A DNA stretch of 64,000 bases from Blastobasis lacticolella (lineage: Eukaryota; Arthropoda; Insecta; Lepidoptera; Blastobasidae): the NCBI GenBank assembly GCA_905147135.1, contig LR990039.1:30439708-30503707 (forward strand), given 5' to 3'. The translations under genes and the position numbers were made by a program. Below, in pieces: positions 53,901 to 63,554 of this stretch; position 1 is the first letter of the stretch; each line of letters starts with the position of its first letter. The notes under the pieces were generated by a model that saw only the letters and a program-made list of their open reading frames with translations, did no database searches and was not told the origin of the DNA.

Positions 53901-56228
53901 CGCCGCCCGAGGAGTCCAACGCGCTGTCACTCATCACGCTGTATGGGAATACCGCTTACACCGGTGAGTTGAGATTTCGTGTAAGAAGAAAGAAAGAAGA
54001 GTCATTTATTACACGTAGCACACCACGACACAATAACAGTTACAGATAACGGAAATATGAATAATTAAACATCTAAAACAATGCGTAGCCTCCCCTGTCA
54101 CTGTCGGTGCCGCAGCGGCCAGCATAAATGGTACCCACTCATCAGGTGCTGTGAGACGCAAGTAGCGTTTCACAGCGCTGGATTCTGTGGGCCTCTTGTG
54201 TGTATTAGTGTATTGTTGGGGTCACTGATTGAACGAGCAGTCAGCGTGTGCCTTATAAAGGCTGGTACGCTATCTAAGCGTGATAAGTCCAAACGCCGAT
54301 ACGATTGAACGTTGTGCGTTACAAGCTCGAAATGACAGATGAGTCTCAACTTACAGAATGTCAATGGCGTCTCATTGTGCTCCTAAACGGTCCAAACGCC
54401 TGTCGTTGATCGCATTTTGACTAGTCCTGGGGAGTGTACCTAGGTGGGTACAAGTATAGGGAGCCGATGGATGCAAGAGGCACAAACCCTTGGTCGGTTG
54501 GGCGTGGAAAGCTGAGGAAGACGACTATGACCAGCAATGGACGTGCTGTGGTTGAAATTATGATGATGAACCACCAGCCACAATGCTTGCATTGTCACAT
54601 TCCAGTTTGAAGGATAAGCTAGTGTAAACAAAGGCATGTGTGTGACGACTACTGAAATGAAAACTAAATGTATGAGTCGTCGATATTATGGCGAACTTTA
54701 CGGTTTTCCTTCGGGTGTAGCGCTTCGGTTTTTATGAGAAACATAGTTCTGATCACTAGTAATATAGTTGCAATTTGCCTTCAGGAAACCACGGCTTCTT
54801 CCTGTACCTGCAAGAGACCTGCGAGCAGGAGTCCACAGCGGAGTCCGAGCCTGAAGACCCCGAAATAGGCGCCGAGCCCGACAACTACCACGTTCACGTG
54901 CACGTCTACTCTCTCTCCTACTGGTGGAAGGAGGTGCTCCTCATCGCTGTCAGCTCCGCGCTCCTCCTGAATCTTATGATATGGCCAAGGTATGTGAAAA
55001 CTGGTAGATACTGACAGATTTTTAATGGACAATAGGATTGTTTTTGCCTTGATCTCAGCTGGTGGGAAGGAATGATGAGCTCAAAGATATTTTCACTCTT
55101 GAATTGAAGACTCCTAAGATTACATAGCATATGATGCTGAAATAATGCAGCTGTTGTTGTCTGATCTGACTAGCGCTCCGCTCTGTCGCTAAAGGTCTCG
55201 CTGTCATGCTTGTAGATGTATGTAACAATGTAGGATACGAGCTATAACAAAAAAACGTTCCTGGATGAAATTAATAAAAACACTCGACTCCGATGTGGCT
55301 CGCTTTTTCACCAGGATTTCATAAGACATCGGTAAAAAGGATTTAATTCTAATCGCGTTACTTTTTCCAATTAAAGCTCGCCAACATTCATAAACTATTT
55401 CGAGATCCATTCTCCGTCTTATTATTATAATTCCTGAACAGACAGGCAATTGGAACAACTGATATGTCTGTATCTAACTATCCTCAGCGTTTATGGGGCA
55501 ACACACAATAGGCCTAATAGCGTGCCGTCTTCTCCTTCTTATCGAGTCGATGGACTAAACTCTGACTTACACGCTTACGCGCTTATTACACATTCCTAAA
55601 TTCAGTAACTGAATTCAGACAGAAAAAGCGTGAGAGCAAATCAAAGTGGGATGTATTGCTAATTTTTGTATCTCGGATTTTTGAGAAGTGGAGACAGTGA
55701 CCGGCAGAGTAGAATAGCACCAACCCCTTACACGCAAGGGTGTCGTACAAGGCGACTAATGTTTTCGAGGCAAAAGATCAATATAGTCTTCGTAGTCTGG
55801 AAAATGGGCAGCAGAATTTTCCATTATTATATTTATACACTGCGATCTCCAACCCAAGCAATATTGCCTGATTATGGCAATAACCTCCCCTTTCGTGGGA
55901 GAGGCCCTGAGTCCTGCAGTGAACTGTTACGGGCTGTGATGATGAATAAGCGCGTGCCGATCAGCTATCTCAACGTCCAATACCTCTACTGCAGGTTCTT
56001 CGCGCCGAAGGTGGCCCCGGCGTCTCCCTTACCCATCAACCAGGAGGTGATAGTGGTGGAGAGACACTACGAGCGGCCTCCCTCGCAGCCGGAGTACGTC
56101 GGAAGGTACGAGACGGACTTCACGCCGCTGAGGTGCCTCGGCCGCGGCGGGTTCGGCGTCGTCTTCGAGGCCAGGAACAATATCGACCACTGCTCCTATG
56201 CCGTGAAGAGAATCACGCTGCCGAGACG
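41918..56228 (+). CDS. PEK: PERK (eIF2-alpha kinase 3), N-terminal nine exons
   Basis: Exons are 41918-42054, 43248-43365, 44130-44280, 46793-46970, 47602-47764, 49201-49341, 53768-53963, 54785-54989 and 55995-56228: 1523 nt, about 507 residues, one frame, phases 2,0,1,2,0,0,1,2,2. A signal peptide ([17 protein letters not shown]) is followed by the lumenal stress-sensing domain ([66 protein letters not shown]), then a membrane span ([20 protein letters not shown]) and the kinase start with [11 protein letters not shown] and YAVKRI holding the ATP lysine. PERK phosphorylates eIF2-alpha during ER stress. All introns are GT-AG except after exon 6, which uses GCAAGT. Exons 4 to 6 are extremely GC-rich, with Ala/Gly/Arg runs. 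The remaining kinase exons were not found before 64000, so they lie beyond the window or are lost. Confidence 0.92.
43682..43850 (+). mobile_element. SINE family A, 5'-truncated copy in PERK intron 2
   Basis: ATCATGAACCACTCTGG, then GCTCCACTGTAATTACCAG, and the decayed tail ATATTGTCGCCAAGATAAT. It is preceded by a TAATAATAATAA run. Confidence 0.78.
45037..45480 (-). mobile_element. LINE 3' end in PERK intron 3
   Basis: CATCATCATCATATCAGCC then GACGCCCACTGCTGGGCATA, a tail widespread in Lepidoptera, followed on the same strand by inverse RT C-terminal sequence (GTGGTCGCCACTCGAGAAC, ATGTCGGTGACCTTGGTTCG). It matches the inverse of 27540-27650. Frame broken. Confidence 0.78.
45515..45552. repeat. 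Perfect 17-bp hairpin
   Basis: GTAACGTAGATGTAGGG, a 4-base loop CTTA, and its exact inverse complement CCCTACATCTACGTTAC. A related unpaired copy of the words (ACGTAGGGGTAAGCG) lies just upstream at 45501. It sits at the edge of the LINE relic. Confidence 0.85.
46995..47172. mobile_element. 178-bp foldback MITE 24 bp after PERK exon 4
   Basis: TTA at 46992-46994 and 47173-47175 flank long inverted arms: GGATCCACACGGCACCAACT / ATGCTTGCACAGCGCGTTTG at the left and the inverse ACAAACGCGCTGTGCAAGCA / GTGTGGATAGGGCT at the right. The arms are about 47 bp. TTA duplication fits a Harbinger-type MITE. It nearly abuts the donor of PERK exon 4 (46971). Confidence 0.88.
47765..48205 (+). repeat. Tandem array of PERK exon 5 3' ends with splice donors
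   Basis: The end of exon 5 (ATGTGGCAGCAGAAG, donor GTGAGT at 47765) recurs seven times downstream as CCTATGTGGCAGCAGAAG, ending at 47814, 47881, 47939, 48006, 48064, 48131 and 48198. All but the second (GATGAGC) are followed by GTGAGC. Spacing is 67, 58, 67, 58, 67 and 67 bp, so a 125-bp dimer is the higher-order unit. Between donors each unit carries GCGGTTAGTCGC or GGGTAGTCGCTAAATG. Confidence 0.95.
48262..48500 (-). repeat. Interspersed repeat family C copy
   Basis: ACCACCGCCTTATCTATTTC and GATTTGAAGGATAAAGCGGC are the inverse of the words at 40878-40950. The left part GACCTAATGGGCGGTAGTGT extends the copy. Lies in PERK intron 5. Confidence 0.75.
48890..49155 (-). repeat. Interspersed repeat family C, most complete copy
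   Basis: Runs from GTGGTAGGGCTCTGTAAAGC through GGATAAGGTAGCCAACACAA and TTACAGGCATGAGGCATTTC to CGACAGTTACCGCTTAGGTA. It keeps the sequence across the point where the 30323/40862 copy was hit by the LTR element, and ends about 45 bp before PERK exon 6. Confidence 0.85.
49352..49402. repeat. Microsatellite of ACCACACAG units beside a GC donor
   Basis: Five to six 9-bp units (ACCACACAG) directly after a CACACACAG start, beginning about 10 bp past the GCAAGT donor of PERK exon 6. Confidence 0.85.
50013..50399 (+). mobile_element. SINE family A head fused to a LINE tail
   Basis: 50041-50190 is family A from the tRNA-like head (GTCGGTAGCCAGGCGGTTG, box-B-like GGGTTCGAATCTCGCTG) to GGTTCCCCTGGTAATGAG. 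From about 50195 it changes to a LINE 3' tail (GTGTTATAGAGGTGGGCATG, CCCCTGGTGTTGCCAATGTC) ending in AAATAAAATAAATAAAT. The unit is flanked by inverse words TTATACGGTAGGCAAA (50014) and TTTGCCTACCGTATAA (50370). Confidence 0.7.
50400..50537 (-). mobile_element. SINE family A tail fragment
   Basis: Minus-strand tail and body: CATCTTAGCGTTAATGTACC, GGTCCCGGGATCTGCCTTGA, ATGATCCAGGATTTGG and GACTGTCATCTGACCCCCGT. Confidence 0.75.
50945..51593 (+). pseudogene. Jockey/CR1-like RT C-terminal relic in PERK intron 6
   Basis: The frame reads [52 protein letters not shown], then after a frame change near 51370-51403 [19 protein letters not shown] and [12 protein letters not shown]. This is the C-terminal part of a LINE RT, with a close paralogue at 59675-59960. 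Confidence 0.87.
52010..52370. repeat. 27-bp minisatellite, about 13 units, in PERK intron 6
   Basis: Unit CCACCCTCCCCACAGGAAAG plus TAGGGGG, exact 27-bp period (for example CCACAGG at 52021 and 52048), with scattered substitutions such as TTGGGG for TAGGGG and occasional one-base indels. As 27 is a multiple of three, open frames occur on both strands (51971-52369 plus, 51950-52231 minus) and are not taken as genes. Each unit carries a pyrimidine tract plus CAG, like a 3' splice site. Confidence 0.95.
53085..53290. repeat. Dispersed lepidopteran-type repeat
   Basis: GGGATAAAAAGTATCCTATG, CACTCCGGAATAACGTAGC and GTGAAAGAATTTTTGAAATC form a block widely repeated in moths and butterflies. No coding potential. 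Class not assigned. Confidence 0.65.
53305..53524 (+). mobile_element. SINE family A, 5'-truncated copy
   Basis: From ACGATGAGGGAAAACATCG through GTAACCATGATCCAATCTGG to the tail ATTAACGCCAAGATGATTTT. It lies about 240 bp upstream of PERK exon 7. Confidence 0.87.
54465..54570 (+). mobile_element. RTE-like LINE 3' tail fragment in PERK intron 7
   Basis: The frame [15 protein letters not shown] then QQWTCCG matches the very C-terminus of LINE RTs (compare [11 protein letters not shown] at 56960-57000 on the minus strand), ending in ATTATGATGATGAA. Confidence 0.7.
55693..55945 (+). repeat. Interspersed repeat family D, copy 2
   Basis: Same order of words as 1905-2162 (CGGCAGAGTAGAATAGCACC to GGGCTGTGATGATGAA). 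It ends about 50 bp before the acceptor of PERK exon 9. Confidence 0.88.
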
Positions 56229-56269
56229 GTGAGAGACTTAATAAATAATAATAATTACATACATACATT

Positions 56270-56372
56270 ACATAAAGCTCACGCCTGTGTCCCACAGGTG
56301 GGGTAGGCGGAGACTGTGGACCGCCACTTTGCTCTGTCCTGACACAATTCCCTGGCCTCGCATTTAATAATA
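56270..56372 (-). mobile_element. LINE 3' end fragment
   Basis: Same 3' end as 295-360 (AGCTCACGCCTGTGTCCCAC, GGACCGCCACTTTGCTC) with a short RT tail remnant, within about 40 bp of the last visible PERK donor. Confidence 0.7.
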
Positions 56373-56379
56373 ATAAATA

Positions 56380-56625
56380 AATAAATATTGCTTGGACCAC
56401 TCACAGAGCCATCTAGCCCCAAAGTAAGCATAGCTTGTGTTATGGATGCTAGACAACTGATAAATTACATATGTACTTATAAATACATTCTTATTATACA
56501 TATAACACCCAGACCCGTAACAGAAATTAAAATTCATTTAAATTTCTACCCGGCCGGGAATCGAACCCGGGACCTCTGCGTGGCAGACCGGCATTTTGAG
56601 CAACCGAACCACTCAGGTCGGCAGG
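56380..56625 (-). mobile_element. SINE family B, most complete copy
   Basis: On the minus strand the head carries a tRNA-like B box (GGGTTCGATTCCCGGCC, inverse at 56548-56570), the body continues through the AACACCCAGACCCGTAACAG word, and the tail is the inverse of GAGCCATCTAGCCCCAAAGT. It is a pseudo-tRNA head, not a tRNA gene. Confidence 0.75.
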
Positions 56626-56719
56626 CTATATTTGTTTATTTGTATAAAACTTTATTGCAAAAATTGGCGGACCTAAAGCTATTGAGGCCCTTGTACTTGT
56701 AGGGCTTATTTGGCCCTTT

Positions 56720-57190
56720 GTACGTACTTAAGGCGTGCTGATTTAGCCAGCCCAGCTCCCTCTAAAAGTCTAGTAGCCTCTTCTATAGACGGTGAGCGAC
56801 GAAATGTTATCGTCCACTTTGTGCCGATTGCGAGCGTAGTATGGGACGGCCTCTGACGAGATGGCCCGGCGACTGACGGACCATTATTTCGTTATCGCCT
56901 GTACTAATACTAGTAATTGTTAGACTCAGCCGCAGGATTTCTACTGCTGAACATAGCCCCCCACGTCTTCCACTCTGTGCCTCTTGCATCCATCGGCTCC
57001 CTACGATCTTCGCAATGTCGTCCGTCCATCTCAGCACTTTCTGCGCTATTGGCCATCGGTTCCTCGAGCCCATCGCCACTTCAGTTTTGCGACTCTGGAG
57101 TCTGTCGTTGAGCTTAGTTCTGCTACGGATACCTTCATTTCTCATCTTATCACGTAGATAAACTCCGAGCACAACTCTCTCCATCGATCG
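56720..57190 (-). pseudogene. RTE-like LINE RT C-terminus relic
   Basis: The minus-strand frame has LGVYLRDKMRNEGIRSRTKL, then [19 protein letters not shown], the C-terminal tail typical of lepidopteran LINE RTs. Upstream RT motifs and an intact frame are missing. Confidence 0.8.
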
Positions 57191-57508
57191 CTGAGTAAAA
57201 TATATTAGCTTGTTTTTATCTTTATCCTAATCTCAGTTTCAACGAACAATACGTTATTATATTCTATTTCGCTATTCATAAATTAACAATAGTATGGAAA
57301 ATTCAATAGCCAAATAATAAACACAGATATTATTAGATTTTATTATTTTCGGAACAAAAGGTTTGTGGGCTGGATAAGTTTATCATGTTAAGCCGCCATA
57401 AGAAGTCGTGTTCTGATTTTACACTGAAATTCCAAGATACCGGTGATATTCAGCAACGTTTGCGCTACGTCAACACGAATCCAGTCACTCGGGTAGAACG
57501 ACACTGAA

Positions 57509-58684
57509 ATGAGGAAACTGTTCACGTTCCTTCTGAATGTTGGCGCGCTGTCCACGGTGCTGGGGCAGTGCACGGTGCAGGATGCAATAGAGTACTTCGA
57601 GCAACCCCTTCATTTTTTCGGCGGCGAATTGGTAGCAAAGATCAGCGTCGCCACGAACGACCATTTCGCGGCGTCGAGCCTGTCTCTGTGGACTCTGCTC
57701 GCGTCCGTCGCCTACGGGGCGGACCAGGCGACGCTGGAAGAGCTGCAGGACGTGTTGAGATTTCGCCCACAGCCGTGTTTCAGCGCTAAATTTTTCAGAT
57801 TTGTGAAGCTCTTAAGTAATAACCGTGACGTCTTATTCTTGAGGAGCGCCACAGTATTTGGCGAAAAGAAGTTGTTATTCAGGGACTCGTTCAGAAGGCA
57901 TCTCGAGGCCACCGGTGTGACTAAACTGGAGGAGATAAGCTTCGACAATCCAGCCGAGGTCGCTTTGACCATCAACAGAGCCGTCAACACGGCGACCAGA
58001 GGCGTTATTGACAGAATTGTGTTGCCGTATGACTTGAAAGGAGCGGAGGTGATATTAATAGACGTGATATGCTTCAAAGGGACGCTGAAGTACAAGTTCA
58101 TGGCTGAATACACTCTGCCTAGTCCGTTCTATGACTTGGGCGGCGAGCGAATCGGTGATGTCAACTTGATTTACGCAAAGCTGAAAACGAATTTAACCGA
58201 TATCCCGGAAATACAAGCACGTGTGCTCGAATTGCCGTATGAGAACAACAAGTTTTCGATGCTCTTCATACTTCCCTACAAAAGCGTGCCTATCAAGAGA
58301 GTGATTGACAACCTTAATAATTTCAATCTACCCATGATTTACGCGCGATTTGCACTCCATGTTGTAAAGATGCGAATTCCGCGGTTCCAGATTAGTACGT
58401 ACAGCAATTTGAAGAATATACTTTTCGATATGGGTGTGAAGAGCATGTTTGGTCACACACACTCTGCGGTGTTCCCAGATATGGCTCTTAACAGATTTTC
58501 CGTGTCCAATGTCATACAAAAGGCTGCGATCGAAGTGACGGAGATGGCATCGAGGACGTCATTTGAAAAATCTGAATTCGAGGAGACGTTCGTCGCAAAC
58601 CGGCCTTTTCTATTCATTGTAGTGCACAGGCAGACTAAAATAGCGCTCTTCTTTGGTGCCTACTCCAAGCCGCAACTCTACTGA
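57509..58684 (+). CDS. Intronless serpin-family protein, probably non-inhibitory
   Basis: 391 residues from ATG 57509 to TGA 58684, with a predicted signal peptide (MRKLFTFLLNVGALSTVLG). Serpin hallmarks: NDHFAASSLSLWTLLASVAYGA, a DVICFKGTLKYKF strand in the usual place of the NAIYFKGxW motif, ELPYENNKFSMLFILP, KMRIPRFQI, LFDMGVKSMF, NVIQKAAIEVTEMASRTS and FVANRPFLFIVV near the end. Inhibitory serpins need small residues in the reactive-loop hinge and a loop of normal length. Here the hinge is EMASRTSFEKSEFEE, and the segment before NRPF is shorter than usual, so protease trapping looks unlikely. It sits downstream of the last visible PERK exon on the same strand, probably inside a PERK intron, and may have arisen by retroposition, though no A tail was seen. 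Confidence 0.88.
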   Translation: MRKLFTFLLNVGALSTVLGQCTVQDAIEYFEQPLHFFGGELVAKISVATNDHFAASSLSLWTLLASVAYGADQATLEELQDVLRFRPQPCFSAKFFRFVKLLSNNRDVLFLRSATVFGEKKLLFRDSFRRHLEATGVTKLEEISFDNPAEVALTINRAVNTATRGVIDRIVLPYDLKGAEVILIDVICFKGTLKYKFMAEYTLPSPFYDLGGERIGDVNLIYAKLKTNLTDIPEIQARVLELPYENNKFSMLFILPYKSVPIKRVIDNLNNFNLPMIYARFALHVVKMRIPRFQISTYSNLKNILFDMGVKSMFGHTHSAVFPDMALNRFSVSNVIQKAAIEVTEMASRTSFEKSEFEETFVANRPFLFIVVHRQTKIALFFGAYSKPQLY

Positions 58685-59385
58685 GTGTCATAATTTTAAA
58701 TTCTACGATTAGAATAAGTTCGGACTGTGTCCGTTTCAAATCTAAATGTTGACTCGAAATATTTTTTGACGTCCCATAGTATGACTTACTAAACAAGTAC
58801 TTGATTCACTTATAATGTTTTTGCCCTAGTTTATTTAATTAATTGTCCTACGTTCGATATTGACAGTAAATTTAAAAAGACTTGTGGCCTAACTCGATTG
58901 CTTTCGTAAAAACCACTTCATCTGCTCGATTCGGGCCGCTAGATTGTCGGATTACAAATATGTAACTTTCTTACTTTTTTAGGATATTGAGATAATACTT
59001 TCTAAATATGTTGTAACATATTAAGTATTATAAATCTTATGTTGTTACTTTCGATTTATGTGTTTTAAAAAGAAGAAAATAATTAATTTTATTACACATT
59101 ATAAGAAACGACATGGAGTAAATGAACTAACCAAAACTATTTATTCATTTTTTAATTACTATCTGAAAACACAACATCAATTAAAATTCAATATAACGAC
59201 TACGAGCCGCCATATTGTGAAAAATATAAAATGAAAGTCGACAAACTATGTCATGTGGAGTATCATTGAATAGGTATTGAAAAATCATTTTCAGGTTTCT
59301 CTTTATCAGATTTCAAGTAACGAGTAGTTAACAACTTTCTTTTACATATTCTCACTTAAATTTTATATCTTACTTATAATTATCA
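58685..59385. other. Serpin 3' flank, nothing else recognised
   Basis: AT-rich. The presumed 3' UTR is without a clear AATAAA near the stop. No kinase-like exon in any frame. Confidence 0.35.
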
Positions 59386-59390
59386 TATTC

Positions 59391-59606
59391 ATCATCACAG
59401 CCCATAACAGTCCACTGCAGGACTTCGGGCCTCTCCCACGAAAGGGGAGGTCATTGCCATAATCTCCACGCTTGGCAGGCGGGTTGGAGATCGCAGTGCA
59501 GTTGATGTAAATCTACCCAGAAAGATGCTGCTGCCCACCTTTCGGATTTGTCCCTTAGTCGCCTCTTACGACACCCACGGGAAGAGATGGGGTGGTGCTA
59601 TTCTTT
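59391..59606 (-). repeat. Interspersed repeat family D, copy 3
   Basis: Inverse of 1905-2162: CATCATCACAGCCCATAACA, CCTCTCCCACGAAAGGGGAG and GATGGGGTGGTGCTATTCTT. Confidence 0.88.
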
Positions 59607-59674
59607 GAGGTGGCGGCACCACACACCACATTTCATTATCATATTATCATGTATATAATATACATGATCTCTCC

Positions 59675-60090
59675 GCTGGGTCAGCGGAGGGATTACGCCT
59701 CCCTTTGTATGTACTACCGCTTGTACAACGGTGTTTGTTCTAAAGTACTGTTTGACATGATGCATTCTACAGCTACATTCTATCATCGCACCGCTCGCCA
59801 CCGACAGGGAGTTCATCGAAACACCTTGGAGCCAAATTGGTCGCGAACTGTGCGGTTCTAAAGAAACTTTTTCCCACGCACACTAAGGTTGTGGAATGAA
59901 CTACCTGGAGAGGTTTTCCCTGGAGAGTACAACATGGAGTTCTTCAAGAAAGGGGTAAAAGTTTTTTACGGGGTCGGCAACGCGTGGGTGATGCCCCTGG
60001 TATTGCAAACGTCCATAGGCTGAGGTGACTGCTTACCATCAGGCAGCCCGTAAGCTTGTTTGCCATCTTAGTGGTATAAAAAAAATAGCA
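59675..60090 (+). pseudogene. Jockey/CR1-like LINE 3' end with RT relic
   Basis: YASLCMYYRLYNGVCSKVL and, after a frame change near 59860, LRLWNELPGEVFPGEYNMEF match 50945-51593, followed by the 3' tail GGCAACGCGTGGGTGATGCC and TTACCATCAGGCAGCCCG ending in AAAAAAAATAG. It is 5'-truncated and frameshifted. Confidence 0.83.
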
Positions 60091-62360
60091 TAATTTTTTA
60101 CAGAAATTCGTATTAGGTCGAATCGAACGAAAGAGCCCAATTATTACCTCAACTAAAATAAAAAATTTAGCACAAGAACTGAAAAACCCCGACTGCTATT
60201 CAAATTTTAAAAGTTAATAACAAGCAGATTGATGTATACAGATTGAGAAATACAATACTATTTAAAAGAGTATTGTTTAGTTGCGGTATTCTGTAAAGGT
60301 GGGGGTACTTAACTTTGGTTTGTTTTTATGAATGTTTTTTCTCGTTTGAAGTAGTGATGTTTTCGACGATATCGTCGACGCCGCTATAGAAATGACTCGC
60401 ATCATACTTCCAGCAAAGTAGAAAAATTATAAGTGTAGATAAAATATGAGTGTAGATAATGTATGCAACTGCATATAATAATTAGGTATTAAAAAGCTCT
60501 GTTAAACTATTATCACAGCCACGAACAGACACTCATGTTTTATTACCCCTTTTTATATACGAGTTGCATTAACTACTCATTAACTAAATATATCCTAAGG
60601 AAACTTTCAAAAACGTAGTTGCCACTCTTTTATGTTTCTTGCCACACTGTGGTAATTTGGCAGTTTTTCATCAATAACATCGACAGTTGTAGATAATTGT
60701 AGCTATTTTTTTTATATCTTATTAGATACTCAAATACCTTACAAAATACATTAAAAGCTAGGTCAATAACATCGACAACCTTAATCAAACTTTAACAACA
60801 GCGTCACATTTCCTTGAGAGGCAAAGTTAAATCTAAAGGTGGTCTGGACAACTCGGCCTATATGACCAATAACGTTGAGCTATATGTCATTGGAAAGTAT
60901 TTTAATATTCTACAACTTTTTCTGCTACGGCAACTTTTTAATTGCTGTAGGAAAAAGATAGGGTCATATTTCTGCAGCGAAGCTGTCCTATTAACTGTTA
61001 TCCTCCATCACTTTCTTCCCACATGATTTGACAGTTATCTCCATAGTAAAAGTTGTAGAAAATTATAAATCAAATATCTATTGTCGATATCCAAAACTTG
61101 GTCACACATAAAAGATGAAAGTTATTACCCTTTATAAGGATTACTCAGTTCAAACACTATACTAAGACAAAATGAATTTCAGTAAATACTATGTAGACGT
61201 TTTTTTTACATAAAAATATAGTACATAATTGGTCACTAAATTGAACAAAAAGACAACATTACGTATGGTACTTCCACAAATTTATAACAGTTTCAATCCT
61301 GATAAATTTGCACCGTGTAATCCTTGAAAAATATAGTTTTAGGTAGATAAGATAAATAGTTTTTTATTTTCACTGCTTAATGTAGTCTTGAATATAGTAT
61401 GCATATAGTAAAACGCACGGTTATAGTTGAAAAGTTATGGGTTACATGAGATTTCTTTAAGTTGCTGAACTGAGTGAACCTTAAAATTGCAAATAGCCTC
61501 TCTAGCCCTTTCGTATATTTCCACATTCGTTTTTATTTTCAACTAAAACCACAATAGGGTGACCATAATGGTTTGAGATTATTATAAGTAAAAGAGTAGG
61601 TTATATAGCAAAGTAGTAGGCTACCTTACCCCCTATCTCCCCTTTTTTTTCGTATAAACCACCCCTGTATTATAACCAACAAAACAAAAGAAGAATTATT
61701 CAAATCGGTCCAGCCGTTTTCGAATTATAGCGAGATTAACGAAGAGCAATTGATTTTTTGTATGGGGATTGTACTATTTATAAACAAAATATCTAGTATT
61801 CCACATTGATTGTGCAGTAAATTATTATACATGTTTGATGTACATGCTATGAATATAATAACGGCATAAATATATAAAATTTCTGGCGATGCTGGGCTTT
61901 TCTGGACCTTTATTATAAACATTTACGAAATAAAAGCATTTCACTTACTTTTTGGGGCAAAAAGAATAATTAAATTGTAATTAATATTATAAAATCTGCC
62001 TAATGACAACGAGAACTACATACTGTTTCTTACTCGAGAGATGGCGCCGTGTGTCTGTTAGAACGCACTAACGGCACAACTTGGAGTTCAAATACAGACA
62101 AGCGGCTGGGTCTATCTCTAAGTCCACCCTACCGTTGTAATCACATGACCTATGAATTTTTGAAGAAGAAAGTGCTTTTTCTTTCTTTTATAGCCAAATT
62201 AATGGAAGATTAGGTATCTTCATGACAAAGGAGACAGTATGAAGGCCCCCTGACCACCAGCCGACATCATAATGATAGTTGTAATCGATAAAGACTAGAA
62301 AACGTAATATCCTCGCGTAATTATTGAAATTCTTACGCTAGCCAATTTTTTCGGTGCATC
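60091..62360. other. Gene-free AT-rich stretch
   Basis: No exon of the missing PERK kinase, no TIR element and no RNA gene recognised. Several short open frames are chance. Confidence 0.35.
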
Positions 62361-62706
62361 AGTGGCCGGGCGGTTGAGTATCCGACTCGTAAGCGAGAGG
62401 TACCGGATTCGAATCCCGCTGCGGCCATGTACCAATGACTTTTTTCTGTGTTATGTACATTAGTTATATTCTAAGCGATGCTCTTACGATGAGGGCAAAC
62501 ATAGTGATGAAACCTGCAAATTCAGGCAACTGAATTTGTAACCATGATCCAATCTGGTCAGGTTCCCCTGGTAGCAGGGTCACGGAGGTCAGATGGTAGT
62601 CGCTCCACTGTAATTACCTGATCGCCAAATCCTGGATCATGGTCAAGGCGGACCCCGGGCCCTCGTCCTCGAGAGCACAACCGGGATATTAACGCTAAGA
62701 TGAGAT
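62361..62706 (+). mobile_element. SINE family A, reference full-length copy
   Basis: tRNA-like head (AGTGGCCGGGCGGTTGAGTA, CGACTCGTAAGCGAGAGG, box-B-like GGATTCGAATCCCGCTG), body (GAAACCTGCAAATTCAGGC, ATGATCCAATCTGGTCAGG, GAGGTCAGATGGTAGTCGC) and tail (CAAGGCGGACCCCGGGCCCT, then GGGATATTAACGCTAAGATG). The tail is shared with the LINE at 11400-11490. Confidence 0.92.
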
Positions 62707-62828
62707 CAAAATAAATTTATTTGCCTAAAATCATTATTTGTACTAAATTTGAAGTAAAATGACTGAGTTGAGCATTGATTTATTACTAACCGTAGATAGC
62801 GCATGAACGCTTGAAAAGTGGGCCGAGG

Positions 62829-62861
62829 AAGGACTGCTTAATCGCTAGTCAAGCAGTCCTT
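62829..62861. repeat. Perfect 11-bp hairpin upstream of a THAP fragment
   Basis: AAGGACTGCTT, an 11-base loop and AAGCAGTCCTT. The element it belongs to, if any, was not identified. Confidence 0.75.
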
Positions 62862-62896
62862 TTCCGTAGTCCGTCTTTAGCCGTCGGCACGTAAGC

Positions 62897-62977
62897 ATGC
62901 CCAAGTGTGCGTTCAAAAATTGTCGAAGCAATAGCCTTAAACGACGAAAAAAGGATGGGATTTCATATTTTGCGTGA
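62897..62977 (+). pseudogene. THAP domain N-terminal fragment
   Basis: ATG at 62897 reads MPKCAFKNCRSNSLKRRKKD then GISYFA and a stop. The MPxCxxxxCRSN start and following G-x-S-Y-F are the first strands of a THAP zinc finger. The stop TGA is part of TTTTGCGTGAAT, so the sequence may instead be a first coding exon ending in a weak donor. No second exon was found. Confidence 0.55.
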
Positions 62978-63554
62978 ATAAACACATTATACATCTTATC
63001 ATGCATAAATATAGCGATTTACACATAAAAAACCATCAAAAATAATTATTTTAGTCATAAACATATTGTTAGTGTCAGATATCACGTCAGTTGTCTCATT
63101 CATGCGCATGCGTTAAGGCGAAAACAAAATGCACACAAAATAAAATGGAGTCGCAGCATTATCCACAGCGCGAAAAGCAATTTTGAGCTTTATGAGTATG
63201 ATAAAAAGCTGATATTTGGTAAATCGATACTGTACGTAATGACATCTTGATTCGGGCGTGCGTATTTAGCTAATAAATTGGTACGTACAAATGTATAGTC
63301 AATTAGGCGACAGATTTCAAGCGCATTTTTGTATGAAGTGGTACGGTTGGTAGTAGATCAATGGATGGAGTTGAGGCATAATTATCTTAATTTATGCGAA
63401 TCTAGATATCTTTAGGATGAAACGTGGCATACATTATCATAGCTGCATTGATTCTCGACGTACATTGAGTAGTGTCAAACACCAATAAATAATATGACAG
63501 TTCAATTATGGAACCCAAATTAAAATAATAGTGATAATAATATACCAATTAGAG

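Noticed and set aside
62361..62425. Possible tRNA gene (box-B-like GATTCGAATCC)
   Set aside because: The head of a repeated SINE. The acceptor stem cannot be closed, and the same sequence heads at least three other copies.
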